Shown here: piece after piece, positions 10,377-21,867 of the stretch | Numbering within the stretch: the stretch's first letter is position 1 | Layout: each line of letters begins with the position of its first letter | NCBI RefSeq assembly: GCF_958295425.1 | Contig: NC_081138.1 | Location: 5,940,302-6,004,301, forward strand | Source: Solea solea | Taxonomy: Eukaryota > Chordata > Actinopteri > Pleuronectiformes > Soleidae | Length of the DNA: 64,000 nt | Direction of reading: 5' to 3' | Translations under genes and position numbers: made by a program | Notes under the pieces: generated by a model | Databases searched by the model: none | The model's input: only the letters and a program-made list of their open reading frames with translations | What the model was told of the DNA's origin: nothing

Positions 10377-11918
10377 CTTTATACACACAAATTATCCAAA
10401 AATCACAATTATTCTATCAAACAACCCAAACGAAAATCAAACCAAATTACCCGTGCCAAAATAATTGTTGCCCCCACCTTTATTAAACCATATTGACAGA
10501 TAATGCACAGAACTACAAAATAAGTGACGTTGATAATTAGATATATCTTATTATATAGTATCTAAAATATATATATGTTTATAATATAACCCTGATGATA
10601 TCAGTTTGCCATACGAAAATACGAGCTCGATGTTTTTTAGTTAACACTATCTATCTCTCTGTTATTTTGGAAGCGCTCAGACCTTCACATTGTGATCGAC
10701 TCCGATTGAGAATGGAGGTTGCTGCTTTGCCCCTCACAAATGGACTGTTGACTTCAAATGAGAGTTCAGTGTGAGGCTTTTTTTTTTTTTTTTTGGCTTG
10801 CTGGAGAGTAAACTTGTTTTTATTGTATAATGAAAATATAAACTCCCATAGAGCATGGCGGCGACCCCATGAGACACACACCGTGGCAAAACTTTGGAGA
10901 AATAATTCAGTTTTGGGCAAATGTTCATGTTGCCAGCGGCCAAAATGTATCTCTGGTTGTAGCTGGACATCTTCACGGCATTATTTGAGGCTGTATGTTG
11001 CATGGTTTTTCATGTATTTTGTTTTTTATGCATATTACATGATGTCTCCTGTTGTTCGGTGGCCATTAAAAGCATTTGTGTGTTTATGTGCCTGAAGGAG
11101 ATGAATTATTTAAATACTTCATCATTCATTAACAATTGAATGAAGCAAACATAACTGGCAAAACAACTTAGCTGATTCAAATAGGTGAGCAATTAATCGA
11201 ATTTGAAATGCGTTCCTGTAAATGCTGCGTATTTGCAGCAGGGCAACGTTTCTGTTCATTATTAGCTGATTGTTTGGCAAAGCTCACGTTAGCAGTTGTG
11301 TTTTGGAACCAAAACACAAGGCAGGTAAACACCGATACCCCCAACAATGCATTATATTGCAATTACAATTAGGCTGCCAATTAAAATTAATATTTGGGGG
11401 GAAAAAATGCAATCATGATGGCAGCCCACCAAGTTTGGAGGCAATCACCTCACTGTCTGCACATTTTTGACAGAATTCAATTAACATTACAAAGCTGTTT
11501 ACAAGTGTGGTTTATATGAAGCTTTTTGAACTGCGTTCAATTTCTACAAATCCGTCCTTCTTTTCTGGAAATGGTTGCTGTAGGCCTGAAAAATAATTAG
11601 TAAGAGAGTGTCCTTGCGCTCACCCACATACATATCCACGCCAAATGCATGCACACTTGCATCGGAAAATTCAGATTTCCTTTTGAGGCACAGGACAAGA
11701 AAATGCTGACAAACACTGTCCAGTTCAATGCTCCTTAAATTATAATGTAAGACGTCAACGAACGCATCATAAAAGGTCTCTCTCTGTTTTTCTTTACCAT
11801 AAAATGTTTTGGCATCAGTCTCAGTACTACAGTAGACTTGTACTTCATGCCTCCTCATCTAATCAATTTTGGGCTCAAACAATATACCCCATATTGAGTA
11901 TTTGTGGATCCACTATGG
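10377..11918. other. Unique sequence with an 18-T run
   Basis: No gene is recognised. A run of about 18 T at 10779-10796 could be the reverse-strand A-tail of a retroposon, but no body is recognisable to its right. The minus-strand frames crossing it are lysine-rich because of the run. Confidence 0.5.
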
Positions 11919-12290
11919 CTGTGCTTCGCAAACCTTTTATACCAAGTACCACCGGAGAGAAGATATTGAGCTCTCGAAGTAACACCATTATCATCAAAAT
12001 ACAGTGGTGTGAACAGGCCGAGCAGAGTCGGCCACAGACTTCACAGGAGGCAGTTTTATTCCCAATCAGATAATTTGCACCCTCATCATCCTCCTCTTCC
12101 TTCAGACACTGGTATAGTGAAATTAAATTAAGATGGAGCCAGAGATAAGTCATTATTAAAGTACATTTTGTGTTATTTGTTTAATTTTCAATGCACTCAG
12201 CTCCACTCTGATCCCCTAGTATTTGTGATTTTCCTCCAAGGAAGCTAGCGTACCACTGGCGGTACATGTACCACAGTTTGAGAACCATGC
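11919..12290. mobile_element. Non-autonomous hAT-like transposon
   Basis: The left end CTGTGCTTCGCAAACCTTTT and the right end (reverse complement GCATGGTTCTCAAACTGTGG) fit the CAGTGGTTCTCAAACT hAT terminus. The flanks are CACTATGG (11911-11918) and CACAATGG (12291-12298), a 7-of-8 match of the 8-bp length hAT elements create. The inside (CAAGTACCACCGG, AGGAGGCAGTTTTATTCCCA, GATTTTCCTCCAAGGAAGC) is shared with 55140-55481. No transposase coding remains. Confidence 0.85.
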
Positions 12291-12332
12291 CACAATGGCA
12301 AACATGACTAAAGTCTCCCTCTCTCTCACCAA

Positions 12333-12475
12333 TTACGGTCAATTCAGTTCAGTTCAATACAGTTAAATTCGATTCAGTCAAATTGAATTCAGTCCAATTC
12401 AAATCAATTCAGTCCGGCTCAATTCACATCAGTTCACTTCAAGTCAATGCAATTTTAAATAAATTCAATAGCCCC
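12333..12475 (+). repeat. Degenerate TTCAGTTCAAT tandem array
   Basis: About a dozen imperfect five- to ten-base units built from TTCAG, TTCAAT and TCAATT lie head to tail, ending near an ATAGCCCCTTATACAG segment. The pattern resembles a decayed tail repeat of a dispersed teleost element. Confidence 0.75.
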
Positions 12476-12662
12476 TTATACAGCTCATCTTATTAGCAAG
12501 TAAAAAAACTATGTTGTTTGTGAAACAGACTGTAGACCATCTGTTTCCACTAGGGTTGAGAGCAGAGGCATGAGGTGAAAAATAAGGGGTGGACAGGGAG
12601 GACGGGGGAGAGGAAAGAGGAAGGGAAGGACCATAAATAGCTGGGCCACACATAAACCGGCC

Positions 12663-13648
12663 ACATCCATACAGCTATGTTTTCATCAATTCATCTTTGC
12701 GTGCATGTGCAAGAAGTTTAAACCCACATTTGGCTCTGTTTTAGTTTGAAAACTGTTTTAGTTTGAGTTAGTTTGGATGGACAGAACTTAGACGTTTGGA
12801 AAAGATGACGCGCTCAGCAACATTCGCTTCCTGGTTGGCTTTTGTCGGCTAAAACTGGACAAAAAACACTCTTTTATAAACGCTCTTTTAACACCTACTT
12901 TCCTTTTCAGTTTTACCTAACAGCAGTCAAATCGAAGAAATACTTTGGACACACCATTGTTGTTTCTTGTTAGCGGTGCCTTCTAAAACCAAGCAAACAA
13001 CTGAAGAGGAGAGAATCAGCTTCCTGTTTACATCTTCACACGCATATCCATTGTAAATGAATGGTCATGTGATGTTATTATTAGTGCTGTGAGTTAAACG
13101 CGCTATTAACGCAAATCCATTTTAACGGCGTCAAATTTTTGGCCTAGCAAACTTTGTAGCTAGGCCAAACTTTGTAGGGCTAACGCCACGTTCTGAGTGG
13201 CGCTGTCGGCTTCTCCGTCTCCAAGCGGACTCTCAGTATCCAATGTAGCCTGGATCATTTCTCGACGCACTCCCCACATCCAAGTAATGATGTATGCAAT
13301 GTTACCAACCAAGCTAGCTAACCCCGGAACCGTAGTAAGGAGACCACCGAAGACCGCTAGCTCCTTTAGCTCGGATTAGCTCATTACGGCAACAACACAT
13401 TGGAACAAAAAGAAATCGAGGGACATTTAGAATAGATAAAAATGTGCGATTAATTGTGACTTAACTATGACATTAATTAATCGCGATTAAATATTTTAAT
13501 CATTTGACAGTTTAGTTATTATGGACAGTTTAATACGACAATTGATTGTTACGTCCTGATTCCTTCACCACTCAAACCATTTGAATAAAGTCCGTGTTTC
13601 GAACCGAAAGCATCATTTTGAAATGAAAACATAGTCGTATGGATGCAA
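12663..13648. mobile_element. Outer inverted-repeat element hosting a nested hAT
   Basis: The left end ACATCCATACAGCTATGTTT (TCATCAA follows) is matched on the opposite strand at the right end, where the reverse complement of 13618-13648 reads GCATCCATACGACTATGTTT then TCATTTCAA. Within it, 13082-13514 is a separate hAT-like insertion; without that the outer element is about 550 bp. The inside has no recognisable coding capacity. The superfamily is not clear and no target duplication was found. Confidence 0.6.
13082..13514. mobile_element. Nested hAT-like element with perfect 8-bp TSD
   Basis: The element starts TAGTGCTGTGAGTTAAACGC and ends with GCGATTAAATATTTTAAT, CATTTGACAGTTTA, an ending I know from teleost hAT-type elements. 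The expected terminal CAGCACTA has decayed to CAGTTTA. The 8-bp flanks GTTATTAT at 13074-13081 and 13515-13522 are identical. The 433-bp body carries no transposase, and the short frame at 13197-13379 is not recognisable. Confidence 0.9.
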
Positions 13649-13649
13649 C

Positions 13650-14909
13650 CACTCTTTCCGTTCTCATCCGAAAGGCCTGCGCTCAACCTTGCAACCGTGG
13701 TGAATAACTGCCGGAGCCTCCGTAGGTTAGGCGAATTACACAACGTGTCATGTCGGCTGTGTAGCAGGTAGCAGGGCCTGTGGGAGACGGAGTGGCTTTA
13801 ATTACATTTCTCTCGCTGACCGTTGAGGAGAAAGGAATTAAATGGGACTGTTTTCTTAATCAGCTCTCGCTCTGTGGGTAACCACCCTGGCTTTCCAAAT
13901 GAAAAAGTGCACCGGAGCATAACGTCTGTGCTGCATCCAGTCTAACCCGTGCGGTAAACAATGGTGTGCGTGTGTGTGTTTGGACTTTTGAAGATGGACA
14001 TTTATTGCCATTTCCATACCCTGTTCAGAGCGAGAATTGCTTTGTCTGTGGTCTGAGTTTGGTGGAGGTTTTTTCCTTTTTTCCTATCGATTGGAAAGTG
14101 AACAGATGTTGGCTGTGGTGTTAAAATAGTCTCAACTGGAGGAACACGAAGCTCTTTTTTTTTTGTGTGTGAACAGATAGATCTCATACTGAGTGGCCAG
14201 GCGGGACTAAGAATGGCTCTAGGAAATGGAATGCATGATTCAGTGGACGTACAAAGCTTATTACGGACACATAATGGACGGCAACACAACAGTGAGGAAA
14301 CGCATGCAAATAGGAACTCTACATTCTAGCCTGTCTTTTTTAAATAACATATTCCTGCTCTCTATTTGACTCTTTCCATGGTTTCAGCCTCGGTTTCTCT
14401 CCTCTGGATGCACTCTGCGATGGCCGAGCGGTTGTGAATTTACTGCCCCATCAGGTGCTTCTAATGTATAAAGTAGAGCATATAATGGTTATTGAACAGG
14501 GGAGAGTTATGGTGTGTGGTATTTATATCCTTGGCCCCCGAGTCCGATAACATGATATTGAGATTGAGCTGCCTGCCAAGCGCGGGGGTGAATCGAGGAA
14601 TACGGGACACTCCACACACGTAGTAAAGAGCGGGTGATGAGAGAATGTGAGGGAACCCATAAATGAAAAAGAAGCGGGGCCGGTGTGGTATGAGATAAGA
14701 AGGTCCAGCATAGTGTTATCACGCATTAATTCTGATGTATTAGGCCATGGTATCAGAGGTCAAGAAAGATGTGAAGGATGAAGTCATGACCTTTAATCTG
14801 AAGCTGGTGTCGAGGTTAAATTTGATGGGGCTTGACCTTGTTCCCCTGAGTACAGGAGGCAAAGAAGCCAATAAAAGTTAAACCTCTCGGGACTGGTGTG
14901 GTGGGTGGT
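13650..14909. other. Unique sequence, no gene seen
   Basis: No gene or repeat is recognised. The stretch is less AT-rich than most of the window, especially 14390-14720, and is free of simple repeats apart from a T-run at 14155-14164. It is a reasonable place to test for conservation between species. Confidence 0.5.
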
Positions 14910-14926
14910 TGTGTGTGTGTGTGTGT
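14910..14926 (+). repeat. (GT)n microsatellite
   Basis: Eight GT units directly upstream of the SINE. Confidence 0.9.
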
Positions 14927-14950
14927 TCGAAATGGACATTTGTGCGCACA

Positions 14951-15198
14951 GCCCGTGCAGCCCGTGGCCAAGTGGAAAGGGAACTTGACTTGTAACCGGA
15001 AGGTCGCTGGTTCAAATCCCCACCCGGCCAAAAAAGGGCTGGGGTACCCCTGAGCAAGGTACCCAACTCCCAATGCTCCCCGGGCGCTACTCATTGCAGC
15101 AGCCCACTGCTCCTAATTCTAGGATGGGTCAAATGCAGAGAATATCAGTCAGTCTGAGACTGAGAGTAATTTCCCTAAGGGGATTAATAAAGTATCTA

Positions 15199-15235
<37 letters not shown>

Positions 15236-15237
15236 AA
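14951..15237 (+). mobile_element. Full-length tRNA-derived SINE with A-tail
   Basis: The head has a box A-like GTGGCCAAGTGG (14964-14975) and a near-consensus box B GGTTCAAATCC (15009-15019), the internal RNA polymerase III promoter elements of tRNA genes. The body follows (TGAGCAAGGTACCCAA, CATTGCAGCAGCCCACTGCT). The 3' part AATTTCCCTAAGGGGATTAA then TAAAGTAT is LINE-like and ends in an A-tail at about 15203-15237. It is the best-preserved SINE in the window. It is not a tRNA gene, because no cloverleaf can be completed around the box B. Confidence 0.88.
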
Positions 15238-15494
15238 AAAAACACCCACACAAGCACAGTTTGTTGTTGCGTGTCCAGGAGCAGCTGAGGTGTGTTTGTA
15301 AACACAAGACAGAAACCCGAGAGGTGGATGATCCCGTGCTTTCAGCGCTGACATTAAGAGAGGGTTTCCACGGTGTGGATCGATAGCACAAGTGTTGGGT
15401 AAGAGACACGAGCAGAAGGCAGTATATAAAGAGCAACAGAGAACAGAAAGTATAAAAAAAAAGCTGATATAAACGAATGATTGGGGCACAAATA
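15238..15494. other. Unique spacer between SINE and Tc1 relic
   Basis: No gene is recognised. The minus-strand frames here start in, or run into, the SINE A-tail read as poly-phenylalanine. Confidence 0.5.
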
Positions 15495-15700
15495 TTCACA
15501 CTATGCTTCCAATTTTGTTGGAACAGTTTGAGGAAGGCCCCTTTCTTTTTAGGAAGGACTATAAAAGACATGGTTTGACGGGTTTGGTGTGGAAGAACCC
15601 GCACAGAGGCCTGACCTCAACCCCATGGAGCACCATTGGGATGAACTGGAACAGAGATTGTGCCAGTGCCTGACCTCATAAATGCAAGGTCTTCTGGATC
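15495..15700 (+). pseudogene. Tc1-like transposase relic, C-terminal part
   Basis: This is a decayed piece of a Tc1/mariner transposase, the DDE enzyme that cuts and pastes the element. Around 15605-15660 the frame reads AQRPDLNPMEHHWDELEQRL, which matches the Tc1 motif PDLNPIEHLWDELE. The Glu codon at 15628-15630 sits where the third catalytic acid is expected. Upstream, blocks such as ACAGTTTGAGGAAGGCCC and AAAGACATGGTTTGACGGG-TTTGG fit the preceding part of the gene, but indels and deletions break the frame. A stop follows in CTGACCTCATAA. No inverted ends are seen, so the copy is truncated and inactive. Confidence 0.85.
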
Positions 15701-17321
15701 CTCATAACACAAAGACTATAGAAAGTCGTCATAATTCGAGTTTTTATTTCGAAAAGTTTAACATTTTTAAAATTCTGCCACACACAATGTGAGCAAAGGA
15801 CTCCCTATAATACTTGACGACGCTCCATTCAAAGAGAATAAGAAGCATTTCGGCTCGACCTCCACTGCTAAAGTGGAGAAAAGTAAATAAAAGGTTCTGC
15901 CTTTGTGGAGTTTGTATTAGAAACACAGACAGAGTTTGACCTTGCTTGAAAATAATTAATGGCACTGGACATGTATCCCAGTATATCAATCTTTTTTGCT
16001 ACATTTTGTAAATTACTCTTCAAATAAAACAAAATCTGAGACAGGAAGTGCTTAATGAAAAGGGCACATTGTTGGATGAGGACTAAACTTCGGATAAGTG
16101 AAATATTGGGATGAAAATGAGCCACAGTGACACTCACTCACTTTTTCCCCCACTTTTTTGGTGCCAAACTTAAAGTGGTCGGGCCTGATTCTGCAGTCGT
16201 AAGTCTTGTGATGCTCACAAACAAATAATTTCTGACTGCCAAGCACGCAGAGTGATGTGTCAGTGGTGTTTATCACTGGACAGAGGAATATTTGCCTCAC
16301 AAAGTCCTCCGAAAAAATAAATCCAAGCAGTCACTCCCCCAGAAAGAAAAATATGTTGACAGAGGATGCCATGGTTTATTGATTAGGCTGAAATAAACAA
16401 TCCACATATTATGTGCGCTTGTAACCAGGCAGAGATGTATAGGGACGGTGTGTATGAGGTAAACGTGGACGATGCAAAAAGATACAGACACTGCGGGCTG
16501 TATTTTTGACACAGTGTCTGTCAGTGCTTTTCCATTATCCCGGTGCATCTTTTTTAACGTATGCATGTAATGTGTTTGGATGGTAGAGGTTTCATCAGTG
16601 GGAATGGAACCAGGATCGCCCAGGCGGCACCCTATTTCAATTACCCACGGTCAGTTATAGAATCTAAAGGATGAAAATGCCTCTGTTTTCTCAGAGCCTC
16701 CCCCCCCCCACACACACACACACATACAATTTTCTGTTGTTTTTAGCACAGCCTCTGGATTAGGCACCATGACTCAGTCCATTATAGTTTGCTCCAATAT
16801 TTCCTTTCATGTCGCCATACCCTTCAAACCATCCAGGTGACCATGTTCCCCTCTTTTTATGAACTCTTGCCCTCTTAAATCCTTTCATTTAAGCGAGGAC
16901 AGTTGAATAGTTCTTGAACCAATTAGCCACACAGGAAAACCTTTGAATGTTCTTTCATCTCCCATTCACCTCGTGATGTTTCTGTTTGCCTTGTATGTTT
17001 TTGAGTAAATGGACAGCTAACCTTTACCTGGGCAACGGAAATTGGGAGCAAAGCTCTCATTCACAACGGTGCGCGGAAAATACACAAAAGTACACGTTGT
17101 TTTCTAAAAAGTATTTCTTGTGTCTATACACAATTTGTTTTTGCTATTATAAGCATAATAAGCATCACTTTTGCCCATAAAAGCAATTTTTGGATAATAA
17201 ATACTGGAAGGATCAGCAGTTAACGATGGTAATAATGGTAAAAAAAAAGTCATATTTCCAGTGTCATTTCAGTCATTTCATGATTATGTATGGATTATTT
17301 AGGATTATTTTACTATCCCTA
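15701..17321. other. Unique stretch, no gene seen
   Basis: No coding region is supported. A C-run plus (CA)n lies at 16699-16726. The remaining short frames are unrecognised and the sequence has the look of ordinary intergenic DNA. Confidence 0.5.
16699..16726 (+). repeat. C-run followed by (CA)n
   Basis: About ten C are followed by nine CA units. Confidence 0.92.
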
Positions 17322-17654
17322 CTGGGGCTGTCAATGTTCCTCTATAATCCCATTCGAATTCCATTCCTTTTTATTTTAAGATTCAAATTTTTAATACATT
17401 TGAACTTAATATCATGTGGTTTGATGCTGGCGGCATTAATATAATAATAATATAATAATGTCCGTGGTGATGGAGATTTGTAATGCGTCAGCCGCCTGCC
17501 ATTTCTGACTGAACATGAGAAAACTTTATTGTTCTGCTTGAGTCGCCATTTTTAAAAAATACACATCTAAATAGTAATTACAGCATTTGATTATTATCAG
17601 GTTTTATTTGTTCTTTTTTAATATTCCCATTATATCCGACTTTCAACAGCCCTA
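17322..17654. mobile_element. Probable hAT-like element, GGGCTGTCAA ends
   Basis: The left end CTGGGGCTGTCAATGTTCC and the right end, whose reverse complement reads TAGGGCTGTTGAAAGTCGGA, form imperfect terminal inverted repeats of a type I know from teleost hAT elements. The flanking 8-mers match poorly (about 4 of 8), so the copy is old. An AT-rich ATAATAATATAATAATG patch lies inside at 17441-17460. Confidence 0.55.
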
Positions 17655-19699
17655 CATCATCACAGAGTGGACAGCTCTTTATAGATGGCTCAAATCAAAC
17701 GACATTGTTAGCCATCACTAAATATGTGGCTCTATCTCAAATTGGGGGTTGCCCAACAATCGGAAAATAATCAAAAAACAGTATTGCTCTTTGGATGAGA
17801 AAATATTCGACAAAAAGAGTCAAATCTTTGATTATTTTTTGTTAACAATTGCAATATGTATGCTCCCTCAGATCCTAATTGATATCAGAGAAGGACTCAT
17901 GAATATTCATGCGCATAATTGTGTTTTTCTGTGGTTCACCTGCTTCTGTCAGTGTTTTTTTTTTTTTTTCTCATCTGTATTTTAAGCCCTCGTTAAATGT
18001 CTAGTTGCTTTGCATAACGCGCTCAAGTTCTCCTACACGTGGCTTCCACTTGTTCCCTTCTGGTCTATGTGAATATGTGCTCCTGAGGTAGGGACTGAAG
18101 AGCAAGGTCGACCACGCAGGCCAGTTTCGAGAGGCGTGGCAGCAAATAATTGTCGCCGCGGTTTGAAACAACAAACAACTCCAGCTTGTCAGCGCCCTGA
18201 CCTTTGTGCGTCTGGGATGCTCGCACACCAGAGCATCACTAGACAACATCCTCCTACGGCTTTCCGCGCTCAGTCAGTTAGACACGAATGTCATACTTAA
18301 GCTCAACGGTGAGATCTTTTTAATTGTTTCTCAATTCGTGGTAGAGGCGCTCTGCGATTTTGAGGTTTCCCTGCTTTGGCAGCAGATTTGCTCTGAGATT
18401 TAAGAGTATAGTCTGTGTGTTGTCACAACCCACTGTGAAGCCTTAAGAAGACAAGCTCGTCCCGGTTCCCATAAGCCCCGTTAGACAGAAATCAATAGCT
18501 CGTCTTCCCTCACAATACTGAACCAAATTAAATAGAAAATCCATAGAGATGTAAAACAGAGGAAAACAAAAACAATGGAATGAGGAAATTGATTTGGGGA
18601 AAATATATATACAGCTGGACATGTGATGGCACAAACATCATTAGGGGCCATTGATGTATGAACAAGTACAATCACTCTGAGGTCAGTTCAGTGATTATAA
18701 ACAGAAATAATTATGATTTGTGACCGTAATGTTGAGTCGTGAGCAGCGGCAGGTAATAAATGGAAAATTCATCACGGGCATGAAAATGTGGAATTTATTG
18801 AGTGCTTTGGTTCAGTTTTCTTGACACTAAGTTGCTTTTTTTTGTTCTTTTTAAATTTGAGGTAGCAGGAAAAGAAGCACTTGATTTTTCCGTTATTGTC
18901 CAGTCTCAGATCCCCAACCAAAGGCCAGAGTGTGTACAAGCCAGGCGTGTTAGCACTGCATCTGCCTCTGCTTCCTGTCCACCACCACATTTGTTATTTC
19001 TCAGAGGTGTTACTTGACCAGAGTAACAATATGACAAAGAGCAACAGAGGCAATAATTACTTACTCGCTGAATGCCACACATTTCACAGAGGGAAATGTT
19101 ACTCGCCTCCTGGTTTGATTTATTTTCTTTTCTCATATGTGGCTCTGATTAAGGGTCTGAACAACATATTGGATCTCCTTTGATGAGCACGTTCAATCTC
19201 CGGCAATTTTTCTGTTTATCTCCAGTGAGCGTCTATTGTTCTTCCCATTACAAGTGACTAATCCTTACTTTGCTTCTATAATTAAAAACAACGGCTGGTT
19301 TCAGGATTTTAACAACTTTTTTCGGGTTGTTTGTTTGTTTTTACTGTACGGTGCATTTAATTACAACCGTCTTGAGGCGTACCCATTTTTATTCTGCTGT
19401 CTGTGATCCTTTGTTAATAGCTGTAGCCACCATAAATAATGATTTTTGCCTCCAGGTCCATTTTTATCCAGCGAGTCCTCGCACCTAAACTGCAAAATAG
19501 ATAATTCGTTTGTGCATTTTTCAATGACCCTCATGAACGTGAGATTCTTACGTTAGTGTTTTCGGATTTGTAAATAGATGACTACTGTGAATACTGGTCT
19601 AAAATGAAGCAGTAGTTGAGTGAGTGGCAGGTGCACACTTGATTAATGTTCTATGAAGACTTACGTGAGGTCTTTTTTTAAAAAGGCTTATCTTATATC
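17655..19699. other. Unique stretch, possible regulatory DNA
   Basis: No gene is recognised. A T-run at 17957-17969 and A/T-rich patches occur, but most of the stretch is complex unique sequence. The 17895-18260 part combines octamer-like motifs with a moderately CG-rich block. Confidence 0.45.
17895..18020. promoter_or_regulatory. Octamer/POU-like motif cluster (candidate)
   Basis: A 12-bp palindrome ATGAATATTCAT (17899-17910) is followed at once by GCGCATAATT. TTTGCATAA, close to the POU octamer ATTTGCAT, lies at 18009-18017. The motifs are seen directly; regulatory function is only inferred. Confidence 0.25.
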
Positions 19700-19812
19700 C
19701 TTGTGTAGTACTGTGATGTAACCCTGCTGCTGGAACAAGTGCATGTATCTAGTGTGGGATCAATACAGATGTATCTAATCTAATCTAATCTAATCTAACC
19801 TAATCTAATCTT
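19700..19812 (+). mobile_element. LINE-type 3' end with (ATCTA)n tail
   Basis: The sequence GCTGCTGGAACAAGTG, then GTGTGGGATCAATACAG, then ATGTATCTA and repeated ATCTA units (19773-19810), is a widespread teleost non-LTR retrotransposon 3' end with its short tandem tail. No coding part is attached. Confidence 0.75.
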
Positions 19813-19844
19813 ACTATCAGAATGGAAATCCGATAACATGTGAT

Positions 19845-19985
19845 GGAAGCTCAGTGGTAGAGTGAGTTGTCTTTCAACTTGATGGTTGTGGGTTTGATTC
19901 CCAGTTCTGAAGGTCAAAGTAATCAACAGTATCCGAATTAACTCGGTGCTTGGAGAAATGCCTTAACTCTAAGAGGCGTTGTACT
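19845..19985 (+). mobile_element. tRNA-derived SINE fragment, 5' part
   Basis: The head reads GAAGCTCAGTGGTAGAGTGA at 19845-19864 and a box B GGGTTTGATTCCC at 19890-19902. It is closely related to the copy at 47441-47637, but the body soon diverges and the 3' tail is missing. Confidence 0.75.
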
Positions 19986-20027
19986 TGCTCTCCTATCTCA
20001 CGGCAAAATCCTTCTCCGTCCTTACTT

Positions 20028-20750
20028 TGAGTCATCGTTCCTTATGGTGTCCCTCAAGAGTCAGTCTTGGTCCATTATTCTTCAGTCTTCAATACATGCT
20101 TCCATGTGTTGGATTTCATTCAGAAATCCAATAGTTTACAACACAGCATAATCATAACCCTGTGAATGACCTCATCCAGTTAATTGAAGGTATCAAATAC
20201 TAGGTGAGGGGGAATTTCTTCCAATAAAACCATAATAAAACAAAGATTCTTTCGTAGACTCCTAAGGCCAAGAGGCTACATAATTGATCAGAATCACTAT
20301 TTAGCTCCATATCACTATCACCATGTGAGCATGTCAGAAATCTGGGTGTCAATCCAGATTCTATTGACGTCACCTTCCACAAACACATATCTTATATTTC
20401 CAAGGAACTAAGGAACTAAATAAACTCCAAACCATTCAGAATGCAGTAGTACCAACCAGAACCAGCACATACAATCATATCACCTCTGTTTTGGCCTCTC
20501 TTCACTGGCTCCAGGCAAAACAAAGGATTGATTTTAAAATATTACACTTTGTTTTTAAATCTTTAAATAGTCACTGACTAAGTATACACCTGACAGCACT
20601 CTGAGATCATCAAACAACACTGCACGCATTAACATTGCATGAATACATTCAAATGCAGCGTACGGTGCTTTCAGCCACTACGGTCCTGCTCTCTGGGACT
20701 CTCGAAGATGTGCGACCACTTCTTTTATCACTAGGTTTTTATCATTTTTA
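20028..20750 (+). pseudogene. L2-type LINE reverse transcriptase relic
   Basis: This is a decayed non-LTR retrotransposon ORF2. At 20046-20060 the codons give GVPQE, the remnant of the reverse-transcriptase GVPQGSVLGP motif. Near 20324 another frame reads CEHVRNLGVNPDSIDVTFHK, a stretch found between the catalytic core and the C-terminus of L2-group proteins. From 20415 a third block reads LQTIQNAVV, then SLHWLQAKQRIDFKILHF, the hallmark C-terminal region. The blocks keep the right order but lie in different frames with stops and deletions, so the copy is dead. The region past 20600 degrades quickly. Confidence 0.85.
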
Positions 20751-21867
20751 GTGTTATGGATTTTTCTTATTGCGTTTATAATTGCTTTATTGTCGGGAGG
20801 CATGACACTATTGGCTGATACTGGCTTTAAAATGTATTATCGATTATCGCCAAACACGACCCTGATATGACTAATGACCAAAACAGTAGATTAAACTACG
20901 ACTTCCAGGCTTGCGCCCTCTCCAACTATTGTTCTTTTAATGTTTATTTATTTTGCACAATGAAGGAAATGTATATCTACACATTGAGTCTACACCTGTT
21001 GTATGAAATGTGCAATTTAGGTAAAAGGTAAAAGCTTGGTAATGAGAATTCTTCGAGTCTACCCTCAGTGTGATACCTTCACATATATTCCATTCCCATT
21101 ACCGTGGTATCACTTGGCGGTTATTATAAAAATAAGATGATATTACCATAATCTAACTTCACCTTAACATAATTGTCGCCATGCTGCTACTGTTACTGTA
21201 CTGTAGTCTGCTTTACCCCTGCCAAACTCTGCATTTTCAAGCGTTGTTTAAGTTTCCTACTCAAGCCTAGGATGAGGAATTGATTTTAATCACCTATTTA
21301 ATGTGAAAAGTCATAAGTGCAGTAATGATACACATGCATTTGAGGTCAGGAAGGCTCTCTTAAGTTACTGACAAACTAGAAAATGGGCAATTGAGGGAGA
21401 TAAATTGGTGATTCAGGCAGGCGCGGCTCAGCCCACCCCTGGCACGTCGTAAAAAATCCGACGTCTTCACGAGACACTTAAAAAACTCCTTGATCTGCTG
21501 ACAGAATGAGGACCTGGCATAAATAATTAGGACGGTCTTCAACATGTTTGTCATTCGGAGCGGAGGAAGCGTGGCGAACAAGGCCGCAGCTCAGGCGACA
21601 CAAAGGTGCATCCACTCGAATATAATGGAGTGAGCGGGAGCAGACATGACAGCGCTTCAGACGGGGGGGAAAATTACAGAAAGCAGGAGGAATTCAGTCC
21701 CTCCACAGCTTTGTGTCACTCTGGATGTTTGAGTGGCAGTGGCACATTATTGTGGTGTCGGAGCAGAAATCCTGCACTCCCCACCCACCCCCTTTCTCGC
21801 TGTCTAAAACTAGCACAGGTCCCTCGGGGGACATAAAGGGAGATGGCTTCAAATTGATAATCACCAG

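Noticed and set aside
14951..15030. tRNA gene
   Set aside because: Box A- and box B-like sequences are present, but no complete cloverleaf can be formed, and a SINE body, LINE-like end and A-tail follow.
15149..15604. 151-codon minus-strand frame
   Set aside because: It reads the complement of the SINE A-tail (poly-F) and the Tc1 relic.
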